Positions 9,827 through 20,052 are shown, numbered from the stretch's first letter. The stretch is 64,000 nucleotides of DNA from Thiomicrorhabdus indica (GCF_004293625.1 NZ_CP033040.1:1612001-1676000), one strand, 5' to 3'. Program-made: numbers and translations. The notes: generated from the letters alone by a model not told the origin.

Positions 9827-10987
9827 TTACTTGGCCACTTCGACAACTTTCTTGGCAGCATCTGCCAAACCATCCGCACTGATAATGCTCAAGCCACTTT
9901 GTGCCAGTTTTTCTTTTCCAAGATCGACATTCGTCCCTTCTAAACGCACAACAACAGGAATTTCTAAGCCGACTTCTTTCACTGCCTGAATAATGCCATC
10001 GGCAATTAAATCACAGCGAACAATTCCACCGAAAATATTTACTAAAATCGATTTTACTTCTTTTGATGACAAAATAAGTTTGAAGGCTTCAGCAACACGT
10101 TCAGGTGTTGCGCCGCCTCCAACATCTAAAAAGTTAGCCGGAGAACCTCCGTTTAATTTGATTAAATCCATGGTTGCCATCGCGAGACCCGCACCATTAA
10201 CCATGCAACCGATATCACCATCTAAAGCAATGTAATTAAGCTGGTGTTCAGACGCTTTTGCTTCCCGAACATCTTCTTGACTCATATCACGCATTACAAC
10301 CAGGTCTTTCTGGCGGTAAAGAGCATTTGAATCGATATTTACTTTCGCATCTAAAGCAAATAATTGATTTTCAGCCGTTCGAATTAAGGGATTAATTTCA
10401 ATTTGGGAAACATCTTTATCTAATGCCAACTGATAAAACGCCTGCATCATCTGACCGAGTTCCTTAAAGGCTTCAGCTTTTAAACCCAAAGCAAACGCCA
10501 CTTCTCGACACTGATAAGGCATCAAACCAACAGTTGGGTCAATATGTACGGAAAAAATCTTCTCCGGAGAAGTCTCTGCGACTTCTTCGATATCCATTCC
10601 TCCAGCGGCTGATACGACAAATGTATGCGTACGAGTCACTCGATCAACCAATAAACTTAGATACAGCTCGTCTTCAATATTCAGAGTTTCTTCAATCAAC
10701 AGACTGTTGATAGGTAACGCCTTGCCTGCCGTTTGTATCGTTGCCAATTCTGAGCCCAATAAACTCGCCGCAACGGTATTGGCTTCGTCTAAGGTTTTCA
10801 CCAATTTCACACCGCCGGCTTTACCTCGCGCGCCTGCATGAATCTGAGCCTTAACTACCCAACCATCAGAATCAATGGATTGCATAGCGGGCTCAAGCTG
10901 ACTAAGTTCAGTAATTAATTGCCCTTTAGGCACTGCAATTCCATATTCAGTAAACAACTGCTTGGCTTGATATTCATGTAGATTCAT
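9827..10987 (-). CDS. sucC: succinate-CoA ligase (ADP-forming), beta subunit
   Basis: The ATP-grasp subunit of succinyl-CoA synthetase. It is read from the ATG at 10987 ([12 protein letters not shown]), the conserved family start; the open frame extends 16 codons further upstream without similarity. Seen: GRGKAGGVK nucleotide-binding loop, [18 protein letters not shown], and [11 protein letters not shown]. It is first gene of the sucCD pair. Confidence 0.96.
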   Translation of the reverse strand: MNLHEYQAKQLFTEYGIAVPKGQLITELSQLEPAMQSIDSDGWVVKAQIHAGARGKAGGVKLVKTLDEANTVAASLLGSELATIQTAGKALPINSLLIEETLNIEDELYLSLLVDRVTRTHTFVVSAAGGMDIEEVAETSPEKIFSVHIDPTVGLMPYQCREVAFALGLKAEAFKELGQMMQAFYQLALDKDVSQIEINPLIRTAENQLFALDAKVNIDSNALYRQKDLVVMRDMSQEDVREAKASEHQLNYIALDGDIGCMVNGAGLAMATMDLIKLNGGSPANFLDVGGGATPERVAEAFKLILSSKEVKSILVNIFGGIVRCDLIADGIIQAVKEVGLEIPVVVRLEGTNVDLGKEKLAQSGLSIISADGLADAAKKVVEVAK

Positions 10988-11214
10988 TAAAACAAAATCT
11001 CCGCAGGTCAAAAGTTGGGATGCGATGACCTTCACACAAAGGACTTCTCGAATTCATGCAAATCCATCGCAAAAAAAATTGCCAAATATTGTATTATCTT
11101 TTCATACCTAATGCACGAAACATCGGGGGTATGGGTTCGTTCAGCAACAAGCAAACAAAAACCTAAACTATAAAACCCCAATTTCATGATTAAAAAATTA
11201 TATAGAAGTTAATT

Positions 11215-11499
11215 ATGCGTTCACTATTGTTCTTTTTTGCCGTTATTGCTGTCTTTATCGTCGTCATGATTGCAGCTACCCGGATACAAACTTTGCGTTC
11301 TTCGATGAAAAAAAAGAACCCAAAGAAACCGTCAAAGGAAAAACCAATGGTGAAATGTGCCCATTGCGGAGTCTATCTACCGAAAAATGAGGCAATTACT
11401 GATAAGAATCAAACAGACTCAGTAGAACCACTGCCAGAAGAGTATTTTTGTTGCCAAGAACACCATGAAGCTTTCATAAAAGATAAATCAAATCATTAG
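11215..11499 (+). CDS. PP0621-family small membrane protein
   Basis: A 94-residue protein with one N-terminal transmembrane helix (residues 3-22), a lysine-rich linker, and a C-terminal motif VKCAHCGVYLPKNEA followed by YFCCQEHHEAF. The CxxC plus Cys/His pattern suggests a zinc ribbon facing the cytoplasm. This architecture matches the conserved PP0621 family, whose function is unknown. It is a single gene divergent from sucC and convergent with the alkD-like gene. Confidence 0.75.
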   Translation: MRSLLFFFAVIAVFIVVMIAATRIQTLRSSMKKKNPKKPSKEKPMVKCAHCGVYLPKNEAITDKNQTDSVEPLPEEYFCCQEHHEAFIKDKSNH

Positions 11500-11519
11500 T
11501 ATCGTTGAGATACTCAAGC

Positions 11520-12290
11520 CTAAGAAGAAGATTGAAACATACCTTTCAAAGCCAACTGGCGCTCTTCTTCAGGAAATTTTTCAATGGCATATCGAAGTGT
11601 TGTTCTGGACAGTTGTGAATAGTGCGCTTCTAGAAAACGTTTCAAGCGTTCCAGATTTTGTTTTCCCAGTTCTCGCAACATCCACCCAACCGCTTTTTGG
11701 ATTAAATCCTCTTTATCGTCCAACAACCTTTCAGCAACATTCAAAGGTACGTCTAAACTATCTCGTCCAATAAAATACCAGCACGCTACCATTGCAATCC
11801 TTCTCTGCCAAAGCAGGTTTGAATTCGCCAACTCAAACAATATTTTTTCTGATCTTTTCTCGAAATGAAAAAGATACGCACCAACAATCTTATGGGCAGA
11901 AGCATCCACTAAATCCCAATTATTGACCTGTGAACTTTTTTCCAGATAAAGCATGTAAATACATTTTTGAGATTCGAAATCAAGCCGTGAAAACGCCTGT
12001 TCAAAATTAGAGACGAGTGCCAACAAAGCAAAATGCCTAACTTCATGAAAATTGGAATCGAGCAATTTTGAAAGAATAGGCAAAGGAATTGCAGAGTATT
12101 TTTTTAGTTGTGCGCGTATTTGAGGAAGAGTAACACCAAGAAATTGGTCAAATTCGGAATATTGACCCTGCCCAGTTTTAAAGAAACGCTTGGAAAGCTC
12201 AGCACGAACTGGGTCAGAAAGCTGAATGAGTGACGCTTCAATTTGATCAGCATAAACTTCTTCATCAACCGTCACATCACTACTTTGCAT
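11520..12290 (-). CDS. DNA alkylation repair protein, AlkD-like HEAT-repeat family
   Basis: A 256-residue all-helical protein resembling AlkD-type DNA glycosylases, which excise N3- and N7-alkylpurines. Recognisable pieces are EVRHFALLALV, the VNNWDLVDASAHKIVG segment typical of the family, FIGRDSLDVPLNVAERLLDDKEDLIQKAVGWMLRE-type helices, and the near-C-terminal SRTTLRYAIEKFP. There is no signal sequence. It lies 20 bp downstream of the FKBP gene on the same strand. Confidence 0.8.
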   Translation of the reverse strand: MQSSDVTVDEEVYADQIEASLIQLSDPVRAELSKRFFKTGQGQYSEFDQFLGVTLPQIRAQLKKYSAIPLPILSKLLDSNFHEVRHFALLALVSNFEQAFSRLDFESQKCIYMLYLEKSSQVNNWDLVDASAHKIVGAYLFHFEKRSEKILFELANSNLLWQRRIAMVACWYFIGRDSLDVPLNVAERLLDDKEDLIQKAVGWMLRELGKQNLERLKRFLEAHYSQLSRTTLRYAIEKFPEEERQLALKGMFQSSS

Positions 12291-12309
12291 AAAATTATGA
12301 TGCGTTCAA

Positions 12310-12762
12310 TTAATCCAAAATATCTTCAATCTTGGCGGTAAACAACAAGGTAGCACCGGCCAAAGGGTGGTTAAAGTCCACCTCAACCTTATCATCATTT
12401 ATAGTGAGAACCGTTCCAGGAATTTCATCGCCCGTTGGCGTCTGAAAACCAATGACCAACCCTTCTTGAAGCTCGATCGAACTTGGAAAATCCGACACAT
12501 TCATGGTTTGCACATTTTCAGATTGCTTTAATCCAAAGGCTCTCTCTGGGCTTAGGGTAAATTTACCTTGAGTACCAAGCTCCAAACCAATTAATAGTTC
12601 TTCGATATTCGGTAATAAATTCCCATCACCAATGGTAAAAATCATTGGATCTTTCGAATCAGCCGTTTCAATGATTTCACCATCCATTAAAGCAAGCTCA
12701 AAACTTATGGCAATTCGGCTAGTTTCAGTCACACGAGGTAAAGGAGTTGTTTCAGAAGTCAT
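12310..12762 (-). CDS. fkpB: FKBP-type peptidyl-prolyl isomerase, FkpB/SlpA-like
   Basis: A 150-residue cytosolic FKBP of the SlyD/SlpA class. It has the FKBP strand pattern (ISFELALMDGEIIETAD), the inserted flap domain, and the ending DFNHPLAGATLLFTAKIEDI that marks this subfamily. It lacks a metal-binding histidine tail. In E. coli fkpB lies by ispH; here it stands with an AlkD-like gene. The window also has a second FKBP, slyD, at 20.2 kb. Confidence 0.85.
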   Translation of the reverse strand: MTSETTPLPRVTETSRIAISFELALMDGEIIETADSKDPMIFTIGDGNLLPNIEELLIGLELGTQGKFTLSPERAFGLKQSENVQTMNVSDFPSSIELQEGLVIGFQTPTGDEIPGTVLTINDDKVEVDFNHPLAGATLLFTAKIEDILD

Positions 12763-12811
12763 AATTACACTGCATTTGTTATGAATTTTGTGTGTTTAGA
12801 AGCTTAAATAA

Positions 12812-13315
12812 TTAAGTTTTACCAAAAAAGGTAAATGGTTGCTCAGGGATGTCTTGACAACGAATATGCCAGTTCAATTGATATTTGCAATTCCCCGAAA
12901 CACAATCCAAAGAATTCTCTTTCAAAGTCCCTTGGGTAATTGCCTGTTCAGAAAGCTTGACATAACCTTGTTCACAAAGCGTGCGTGATTTGGCATGCAA
13001 TGCGCGATTATCCAAATCTTGAATCGTATCGTTAATACTTCGGCTCAATCGGTATTCTTTTCCGTACTTCTTGTCGGCAATTGCTTCCAAAGAGCCTCCA
13101 AAACCACCTTTCTGAACTTCTTGGTCCGACAATTCCGTAACCTCAATCTCAACAAATGCTGACTGCAGCGACTCTTCAACCGAGTCAGAAAAATCCGCCA
13201 TTTTTTCAATCCCAGAATCCAAGGTTGAGCAACCTTGCAATAACAAGCCTGAGGCAAAAATGGATGAAAGTAAGAGACTTTGTCGCTTTGGAATAGAGTT
13301 TGAAACCTTAAACAT
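12812..13315 (-). CDS. putative lipoprotein of unknown function
   Basis: Read from the ATG at 13315 (MFKVSNS...), giving 167 residues; an upstream TTG would add 15. The N-terminus is a lipoprotein signal ending LLLQGC. The mature part is hydrophilic with four further cysteines, two in DCVSGNC, that may form periplasmic disulfides. No family recognised. It lies with two more exported proteins and a lipid-anchored cytochrome on the same strand. Confidence 0.65.
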   Translation of the reverse strand: MFKVSNSIPKRQSLLLSSIFASGLLLQGCSTLDSGIEKMADFSDSVEESLQSAFVEIEVTELSDQEVQKGGFGGSLEAIADKKYGKEYRLSRSINDTIQDLDNRALHAKSRTLCEQGYVKLSEQAITQGTLKENSLDCVSGNCKYQLNWHIRCQDIPEQPFTFFGKT

Positions 13316-13435
13316 TGAAAATATATGCCTATGCGTAGGAGGCGCTTGAACTGGTTTCAAGCACCATGGATCACTAATGAATCACTAATCAATTATTAAA
13401 TAATGAAATTTGGGAACTAGTCTAACAAAAAATTA

Positions 13436-13445
13436 ACCGGCCGGT
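13436..13445. repeat. ACCGGCCGGT palindrome
   Basis: Exact copy in the gap between two lipoprotein genes. No flanking T run is present, so it is probably not a terminator. Confidence 0.85.
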
Positions 13446-13473
13446 AAAAACTGCAACCGTTAAATTTCAGCTA

Positions 13474-13782
13474 CTAACGCTTTGGAAACTCTTTAATGCC
13501 CTTTTCTTCGATAATATAACAAAGGTTAGTGTGTAACTTCTTACCATCCACTAAAAGAGAGGTTCCTTGAATATCCTCAGGATTTAATCGAACATCACCT
13601 TCGTAGACTTTGAGCAACTCTCCCGACATACAGCTATACAATTCAACGCGACGATCCAACCCCATCCAATCCGATTGAATGTTCTTGGCGCTGTTAGCGA
13701 CCTTTTCACAGCCGGTTAACCCTATAACAGAACTGGCGAGCACAGTAGCAACGATTGAAACACTCCAAATAGATTTTTTCAT
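13474..13782 (-). CDS. putative small lipoprotein
   Basis: A 102-residue protein with lipobox GLTGC at about residues 21-25, so probably lipid-anchored. The mature portion contains YSCMSGELLKVYEGDV and two further cysteines. Its start codon overlaps the stop of the preceding gene (ATGA overlap at 13779-13782), so the two are translationally coupled. Function unknown. Confidence 0.7.
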   Translation of the reverse strand: MKKSIWSVSIVATVLASSVIGLTGCEKVANSAKNIQSDWMGLDRRVELYSCMSGELLKVYEGDVRLNPEDIQGTSLLVDGKKLHTNLCYIIEEKGIKEFPKR

Positions 13783-14237
13783 TCTGGTTCTCCTGAAACC
13801 GTCTCTTCAACCGTTTGCTTAACTGACGAAGCCGCACGCTTGGTCGCATCCCATGCGTTTTCATAAGTCTGTTTGTCGCTCAAAGTATCGGCAACCTCTC
13901 CTGCACCTTCCTTAACAGAATGATACGTTTCAGACTCTTGAACGGTTGTGGCCACATCACTGACCGTTTCTTTCGTGCCTTCCCAAGCTTTTTGATACGT
14001 TTCTTTTTCAGTCAGGCTGTCAGCAACTTCACCGGCGCCCTGCTTAAGTTCTTGGTAGGTTTCAGATTCTTCGGTTTGTTGCGTCCAGCTTTTAACGGTT
14101 TCAGTCGTAGATTGCCAAATCGAAGAAGCTGTTTCTTTGGTATCTTCCCAAAGCCCAGCCTGAGCACCGCTTGAAAAGACAATCATTAAGCCAAACGTAG
14201 CTCGTTTAAGGTTGATGATTTTCCTTTTTTTTAACAT
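13779..14237 (-). CDS. exported protein with an internal 37-residue duplication
   Basis: About 152 residues starting at the ATG at 14237, which has GAGGA at 9-nt spacing; an ATG nine bases earlier abuts that site. The signal peptide ends near SGAQAGLW. The mature protein is acidic and rich in Thr, Glu and Ser. It carries two copies of a unit beginning SETY and containing GAGEVADSLTEKETYQKAWEGTK (second copy GAGEVADTLSDKQTYENAW), spaced 37 residues. The pattern suggests amphipathic helices, as in small surface or stress proteins. No function assigned. Confidence 0.65.
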   Translation of the reverse strand: MLKKRKIINLKRATFGLMIVFSSGAQAGLWEDTKETASSIWQSTTETVKSWTQQTEESETYQELKQGAGEVADSLTEKETYQKAWEGTKETVSDVATTVQESETYHSVKEGAGEVADTLSDKQTYENAWDATKRAASSVKQTVEETVSGEPE

Positions 14238-14257
14238 GCAGTTCATTCCTCAATTGC

Positions 14258-14914
14258 TTATAACGATGCAGTATATTCCGCAACGGCTTGCATTTCTTCA
14301 TCGGAAAGAGGTGCTGCCATTGGTGCCATCATGCCCGTAAGCGGACCAATTTGCTCACCGGCTTTATAACGTTTCAATTTATCGACAATATCAGCCACAG
14401 CCTGACCCGCTAGCTTAGGTCCAATTCCACCTTCTGCTTGAGCACCGTGGCAGCCTGCACAGGTTGCATAAACTTGTTGACCATTTACGGATGCCACAAC
14501 TTCTTTGGCCGCTTCAACTTTTTCTACAACCTTTTCTTCAACTGCCTCTACCTTATCTTCCACAACAACTTCGCTTTCAGCTTCCTTTTTAACAACAGGT
14601 GTTTTTGGAGCGATTTCAGGCAAAGCTGATGCTTTTGCGGTTGATTCTTCAGCAACAGCTTCTGATTTTGGCAATGCTACTGGTTCAACCAGATTTTGCT
14701 TGGTTTGCTCAACTGGTTCAGGCTGCTTTACATCCATTGTGTTTTGTTGAGCGGTTTGATTCATTTCTGCCGAAGAACCAGCATTCGAGGTTTCATTGTC
14801 ATTACTACAAGCTGACAGAGCAAATACTGAACTTAGGGCAACACTTAAAAGTAAGCCTTTTTTTGGAATATTCAGTTCAAAAGTTTTATTAAGGGGTTTC
14901 GTAAAAGTTGTCAT
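14258..14914 (-). CDS. lipid-anchored c-type cytochrome (cytochrome c5-like)
   Basis: Read from the ATG at 14914, preceded by GGAGG. A lipoprotein signal ends ALSAC. A long linker rich in Glu, Val, Ala and Lys (residues 35-145) is followed by one haem-c domain at the C-terminus with CAGCH, the GIGPKLAGQ segment, and MMAPMAAPLSDEEMQAVAEYTASL carrying the axial methionine. This suggests a periplasmic electron carrier on a flexible tether. It starts a minus-strand run of exported proteins. Confidence 0.85.
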   Translation of the reverse strand: MTTFTKPLNKTFELNIPKKGLLLSVALSSVFALSACSNDNETSNAGSSAEMNQTAQQNTMDVKQPEPVEQTKQNLVEPVALPKSEAVAEESTAKASALPEIAPKTPVVKKEAESEVVVEDKVEAVEEKVVEKVEAAKEVVASVNGQQVYATCAGCHGAQAEGGIGPKLAGQAVADIVDKLKRYKAGEQIGPLTGMMAPMAAPLSDEEMQAVAEYTASL

Positions 14915-15171
14915 TTTCCCTCCTCTGGAAATTATGACCAAGCATTAAAGGTTTGATATTTAATCGATTCTAAATAACTCGTTTAATTTATGGCAAAGCC
15001 AGTTATTCAGAGTCGACTATTTAGGACACCTGAACTTGATAGTGCTAATACTTTATATTAGTTCGAAGTTTATCCCAAAATTTTATGCAAATAATTTGCT
15101 TTCCAATAAAGTCATCCATTTTAGACTAGCGCTTTTTTGCAAGTTTATTCAGTCCTAACAGTCAACGGCAA

Positions 15172-18100
15172 CTATAAGGTTTTAAGCCGTTTTTCCAAAC
15201 GCTGAATTGAAACCGGTTGAATGGTTTTCATTGGCTGAGAAAACAGTGACACACGTAACTCTTCCAGTAACCAACGAATTTCTATGACCTCTTCGTTTTC
15301 TTGATAAACCGGATCTTCGGCTAACGACCTAAACTTATCCAAAATAGGCATGATTTGACGAATAGCCACCTGATCTTTATTTGGGTCTTGGTCAATTTTT
15401 TCAAGGCGTTTTTGTAATGCACTCAAATATCTAGGAATTTGTAAAAACCATTTTTCGGGCGTTTTTCGGACAAAATCCTTAGAAATTAAGCCATCTAACT
15501 GAGCGCGAATATCAGCAATTGAGGCTAAACACCTTGGATTTACCCGGCCGGTTATTTGTTTTGCGACCTGCTGATGTGCTGTAAACAACTCTTTGAGATG
15601 TTTTGCAATCTCTTGCGCTTTCTCAATCCATTGCAGGCGCAAATTTTCTAGTGCCGTTTCAAATTCACCCTGCTTGCGTATTAACTCAGGATGCTCGACA
15701 ATTTTCAATAAAGCTCGATCAATCACCTGTTGAGTCAGTTCTTTACAAGTACCATAAGGTGCATAGCACAAACAGGCTTTTTGCATCGGAAGTTTCGCCT
15801 GTAGATATTTTTCCTTATCCTGCAACATTTGACGCAGCAATAAAATCACCGCTTCCCCATGCGCTTTGTTTGCTTGGCTTTCATCAGGAAAGACATCCAG
15901 CACAAATTTTAGATCTGAAATTTTAATATCTTTAACAGAATCTTTACCCTCAGGGGTACATGTACCGGCCGGTTGTTGAACGTTTAACGCTGGATAAACC
16001 ACCATTTGGGCACCATTATGTTTAATGGTTTTTTCCCGAGGTAGCTCTCCAAAATCCCACGTTTGAATCACTTGCATGTTTTTGGAAGATTGCGACTGAT
16101 GCTTTTGAATCTGCTTTTCAACTAAGTGCTGATAATCCACCTTCAGCTTCTCTAAATCAGTACTTTGTGCCAGTCGTTTTCCTTTGGCATCTTGTAATTC
16201 AAAAAATGGCTGTAAATACATTGGCAACTCGACTTGTGCAAAATCCTCCAAACGAACTCGAGTTGTCGCATTGGAAGGCGCACGTCGATTCAATGCCCAA
16301 ACCAGTTGATTCAAAAAAGGTACCGGCCGGTTATTTTCAGATTTATCCGCTGACATTTCCTGCAATACCAAATTAGCATAATGCGGTGCAGGAACAAATT
16401 GTTTACGCACCGATTTAGGCAACGATTTAATCAAATGCGCAATTTTTTCCGGTAGCAGTCCTGGAGTCAGCCACTCGAAAGACTGCGCATCTAACTGGTT
16501 CAATTGCGCTAATGAAATTTTAAATACAACGCCATCATTAACCTTTCCGGGTTCAAAGTGGTACTCCACTGGAATCGGGATTTGATTTTTAATTTGAACA
16601 GCATCTGGAAATTGCGCCAAACTGCCCGAATCCACCTCTTGTTTGAGAAGCTTCGACTTATCTAAAAATAACGATTTCCAGAGCGTCTCATTTTGCTTGG
16701 CTTTCTTCGCCCATTTTTCAAACGCTGGCTTAGAATAAATATGCGAGGGTATGCGTTCAGCATAAAACTGATAAATTTCTTCATCCTCTACCAAAAAGTC
16801 AGGGCGACGGAATTTAGCCTCTAAAGCTTCAATTTCTTGTACTAACTTCTGGTTGTGAACGAAAAATTCAACCTTTGAGAACAACTCTCCTTCGACTAAA
16901 GCGTGGCGCAGAAAAATCTTATGCGAATCCACTGGATTGATTGGGCCATAGTTACAATGGCGCCGGTTGACAATGGGTAAACCATAAAGAGTAATTGATT
17001 CAAATGCTCCAACTTGTCCGGTTTTTTTCTGCCAATGCGGATCGGTATAACTGTGCTTAATCAAATGCTTTGCGATTTTTTCAACCCAGCGAACATCAAT
17101 CACCGCATTGGTTCGTGCAAACAGCTTTGAGGTTTCAACCAATTCAGCAGACAACAGCCACTTCGGACGTTTTTTGAAAAGCACCGAACTCGGATGAATG
17201 AACAATTTTGTGTTCCGAGAACCCAAGTAGGATTTTTCATCCTCACGCATGGCAATATTTCCTAGAAGGCCACTCATTAAAGCGCGATGTAATGCCATGG
17301 AGTGCACATCGCTCAGACGTTCAGTGACTTCATTACCTTTTTTCACCTCTTCATATAAATGCAGTTCTCCAACCTTCATACCAATACGTTTTAAACTTTG
17401 GGTAAGCTGCATGGTCAAATCATGCCATTCGCGCATTCTTAAATAAGATAAAAAATTTGTCTTACATAATTTACGTAATTTGTTTTGTGAAAGATGACGT
17501 CGTTGATGCTCATAAAAACGCCACAAATTCAGATAAAAAATAAAATCCGAACGTTCATCTTCAAACTTTTTATGGGCTTGCCTTGCCGCTTGCATATTCG
17601 ATTCATTCAAATCACGAGGGTCTTGAATACTGAGCACACTAGCGACAATAATAACTTCTGCCAAAACACCATTTTCTTCACCCGACAACACCATTTTGGC
17701 AACACTCGGATCAATTGGCAGCTTGGCAATTTTTCGTCCTTCCGGTGTTAAACGACGCTGTTCATCCAAAGCACCAATTTCTTGCAGTGTTCGATAACCA
17801 TCGTTAACTGCTTTATCATTCGGCGGCTCGATAAATGGAAAACTTTTAACCTTACCTAATCGCAACTGCGCCATCGTTAACACGACATTCGCTAAAGAGG
17901 TTCGATGAATTTCCGGCGAGGTAAATTCTGGTCGGGATTTAAAGTCTTCTTCATCATAAAGTCGAATACAAATCCCTTCTGAAACACGACCACAGCGTCC
18001 TTTTCTCTGATTTGCCGAAGCTTGAGATATTTTTTCAATTGGCAGACGTTGAACTTTGGAGCGAACCGAATAGCGACTGATGCGAACCTGACCGGGATCG

Positions 18101-19233
18101 ATGACATACTTTATTCCCGGAACGGTCAAAGAGGTTTCAGCCACGTTGGTACTTAAAATAATTCGACGTTTTTGTGAAAGCTCGAACACTTTATTTTGCT
18201 CGGCCATCGACAAACGCGCATAAAGCGGAACAATTTCAGTATTTTTCAGATTCCGTTTGCGAAGCGCTTCAGCGGTTTCTTTGATGTCGCGCTCACCTAC
18301 TTGGAAAACCAAAATATCGCCAAATGAATCCTCTGAACCTAATTCATCGACTGCATCCACAATGGCGGTAGTCATATCCTGTTCAATTTGATTTCCGGCA
18401 TCATCTTCATAGCTTGCCAAAGGTCGATAACGGACTTCAACAGGATAGGTTCTTCCAGATACTTCAACAACTGGTGGGCGCTTCCCATTAATCGTAAAAT
18501 GCTCGGCAAAACGCTCAGTATCAATTGTTGCAGACGTCACAATGACTTTTAAATCCGGTCTTTTGGGCAAAAGTTGCTTTAAAATCCCCAACAGAAAATC
18601 GATATTAAGGCTGCGTTCATGCGCCTCATCGATAATAATTGTGTCGTATTGATTCAGGAATTTATCGTTTTGGATTTCAGCCAACAAAATCCCATCAGTC
18701 ATCACTTTAATCAGAGAATGCTCTTTAGACTGCTCTATAAAACGCACTTGGTAACCGACTAGGTCACCGATTTTACTGCCGAGTTCTTCAGAAATTCGCT
18801 CCGCAACAGAACGTGCGGCTAATCTTCTTGGCTGTGTACAACCAATCCTTCCGAAGACACCTAAACCAGCCTCCAAACATATTTTTGGGATTTGCGTAGT
18901 TTTCCCAGAACCAGTTTCACCGGCAATCACAACCACTTGATTTTCTTGAATTAAGCGAAGTAAATCGTCTTTTTTGGCTGCTACCGGCAGTTTTTCATCG
19001 TATCCAATCACAGGAACACGATTTTTTCGCAATTGCGCAATTTCAATAGATTTCTTTAATCTTTGATTCCAGCTTACCCAATGCTCACTGGTCTGTTTTG
19101 CATTTTGCAATTTCTTATCTTTATAAAATTTTGATAGAAAAAATCTATCAGAAATCATTGCATCATTAATATTTTGCACTGAATTTACTGCAGATTGGGT
19201 GTTTTCATCGATTGACATAATTTGACTGGTCAC
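15172..19233 (-). CDS. hrpA: ATP-dependent RNA helicase HrpA
   Basis: A 1353-residue DEAH-box helicase of the HrpA family, which in E. coli acts on mRNA and stalled ribosomes. Motifs seen: AGETGSGKTTQIPK (Walker A), DEAHERS, VTSATIDT, STNVAETSLTVPG, and QRKGRCGRVSEG. HA2 and OB-like regions and the long HrpA-specific C-terminal extension follow. Start is a GTG at 19233; an ATG at 19218 is an alternative. Unusual: three palindrome-related sites lie in the C-terminal half (15543-15552 near-match, 15964-15973, 16322-16331), one adding PAGTCTPEGKDS in a variable region. Confidence 0.94.
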   Translation of the reverse strand: MTSQIMSIDENTQSAVNSVQNINDAMISDRFFLSKFYKDKKLQNAKQTSEHWVSWNQRLKKSIEIAQLRKNRVPVIGYDEKLPVAAKKDDLLRLIQENQVVVIAGETGSGKTTQIPKICLEAGLGVFGRIGCTQPRRLAARSVAERISEELGSKIGDLVGYQVRFIEQSKEHSLIKVMTDGILLAEIQNDKFLNQYDTIIIDEAHERSLNIDFLLGILKQLLPKRPDLKVIVTSATIDTERFAEHFTINGKRPPVVEVSGRTYPVEVRYRPLASYEDDAGNQIEQDMTTAIVDAVDELGSEDSFGDILVFQVGERDIKETAEALRKRNLKNTEIVPLYARLSMAEQNKVFELSQKRRIILSTNVAETSLTVPGIKYVIDPGQVRISRYSVRSKVQRLPIEKISQASANQRKGRCGRVSEGICIRLYDEEDFKSRPEFTSPEIHRTSLANVVLTMAQLRLGKVKSFPFIEPPNDKAVNDGYRTLQEIGALDEQRRLTPEGRKIAKLPIDPSVAKMVLSGEENGVLAEVIIVASVLSIQDPRDLNESNMQAARQAHKKFEDERSDFIFYLNLWRFYEHQRRHLSQNKLRKLCKTNFLSYLRMREWHDLTMQLTQSLKRIGMKVGELHLYEEVKKGNEVTERLSDVHSMALHRALMSGLLGNIAMREDEKSYLGSRNTKLFIHPSSVLFKKRPKWLLSAELVETSKLFARTNAVIDVRWVEKIAKHLIKHSYTDPHWQKKTGQVGAFESITLYGLPIVNRRHCNYGPINPVDSHKIFLRHALVEGELFSKVEFFVHNQKLVQEIEALEAKFRRPDFLVEDEEIYQFYAERIPSHIYSKPAFEKWAKKAKQNETLWKSLFLDKSKLLKQEVDSGSLAQFPDAVQIKNQIPIPVEYHFEPGKVNDGVVFKISLAQLNQLDAQSFEWLTPGLLPEKIAHLIKSLPKSVRKQFVPAPHYANLVLQEMSADKSENNRPVPFLNQLVWALNRRAPSNATTRVRLEDFAQVELPMYLQPFFELQDAKGKRLAQSTDLEKLKVDYQHLVEKQIQKHQSQSSKNMQVIQTWDFGELPREKTIKHNGAQMVVYPALNVQQPAGTCTPEGKDSVKDIKISDLKFVLDVFPDESQANKAHGEAVILLLRQMLQDKEKYLQAKLPMQKACLCYAPYGTCKELTQQVIDRALLKIVEHPELIRKQGEFETALENLRLQWIEKAQEIAKHLKELFTAHQQVAKQITGRVNPRCLASIADIRAQLDGLISKDFVRKTPEKWFLQIPRYLSALQKRLEKIDQDPNKDQVAIRQIMPILDKFRSLAEDPVYQENEEVIEIRWLLEELRVSLFSQPMKTIQPVSIQRLEKRLKTL

Positions 19234-19359
19234 TTTTATTAGGCATAATAATAAGCAAACTCTAATACAGGTATAAGTTTAACTTATCCTAGATAAAATT
19301 ATTATGGTGGCTGAAAAATTTCGGCCAATTATAACAAACTAATACTCGAGGCTTTTGCT

Positions 19360-20052
19360 ATGAAGATTCGTCAACTTTTTGATTACGACACTTGGACGTA
19401 CACATACCTACTTTGGGATGAAGAAACCATGGAAGCAGCGGTCATTGATTCAGTGATTGAGCAAGTTGATCGTGACATGCAACACATTGAAGAGCTCGGT
19501 TTAAAAGTGAAATATCTCCTTGAAACACATATCCACGCTGACCACATCACAGGCGCTGGGCCTTTACGTAAGAAGACAGCAGCTGAAATCGTAGTTCACA
19601 AAAACTCTGGTTCGGAATGTGCCGATATTCTTGCGGAAGAAGGCGATACTTTCAAAATTGGCTCGCAAACCATTACGGTCATGCACACACCGGGACACAC
19701 AAATAACGACATCACTTACCGTATTGACGGTGCAGTATTCACAGGCGATACACTTTTAGTTCGTGACTGTGGTCGAACAGACTTCCAATTAGGAAGCAAC
19801 GAAGACATGTATCACTCATTGACTCAACGCCTGTTTACACTTCCAGAAGACACAATGGTCTTCCCAGCTCACGATTACAAAGGTTTCACGCAATCGACGA
19901 TTGGCGAAGAGAAAAGTTTCAATGTCCGAGCAGGTTCTGGCAAATCATTTGAAGACTTTTCAACGATTATGGACAATCTAAACCTCCCAAATCCGAAGCG
20001 AATTGACATTTCAGTTCCTGGAAACCTGAAATGCGGAAATCTTGACGACTAA
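19360..20052 (+). CDS. ETHE1-like persulfide dioxygenase (MBL-fold sulfur dioxygenase)
   Basis: A 230-residue metallo-beta-lactamase-fold protein. THIHADHITGAGPL is the metal-binding motif, GHTNNDITYRI and GDTLLVRDCGRTDFQLGS follow, and FPAHDYKG closes the site. The RDCGRTDFQ stretch is characteristic of ETHE1/sulfur dioxygenases, which oxidise glutathione persulfide to sulfite, rather than glyoxalase II. It fits a sulfur-oxidising host. Monocistronic, ending at a palindrome-containing terminator. Confidence 0.88.
   Translation: MKIRQLFDYDTWTYTYLLWDEETMEAAVIDSVIEQVDRDMQHIEELGLKVKYLLETHIHADHITGAGPLRKKTAAEIVVHKNSGSECADILAEEGDTFKIGSQTITVMHTPGHTNNDITYRIDGAVFTGDTLLVRDCGRTDFQLGSNEDMYHSLTQRLFTLPEDTMVFPAHDYKGFTQSTIGEEKSFNVRAGSGKSFEDFSTIMDNLNLPNPKRIDISVPGNLKCGNLDD

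Noticed and set aside
14942-15171. Possible regulatory RNA between hrpA and the cytochrome gene
   Set aside because: No stable hairpin with a T run and no conserved riboswitch pattern visible.
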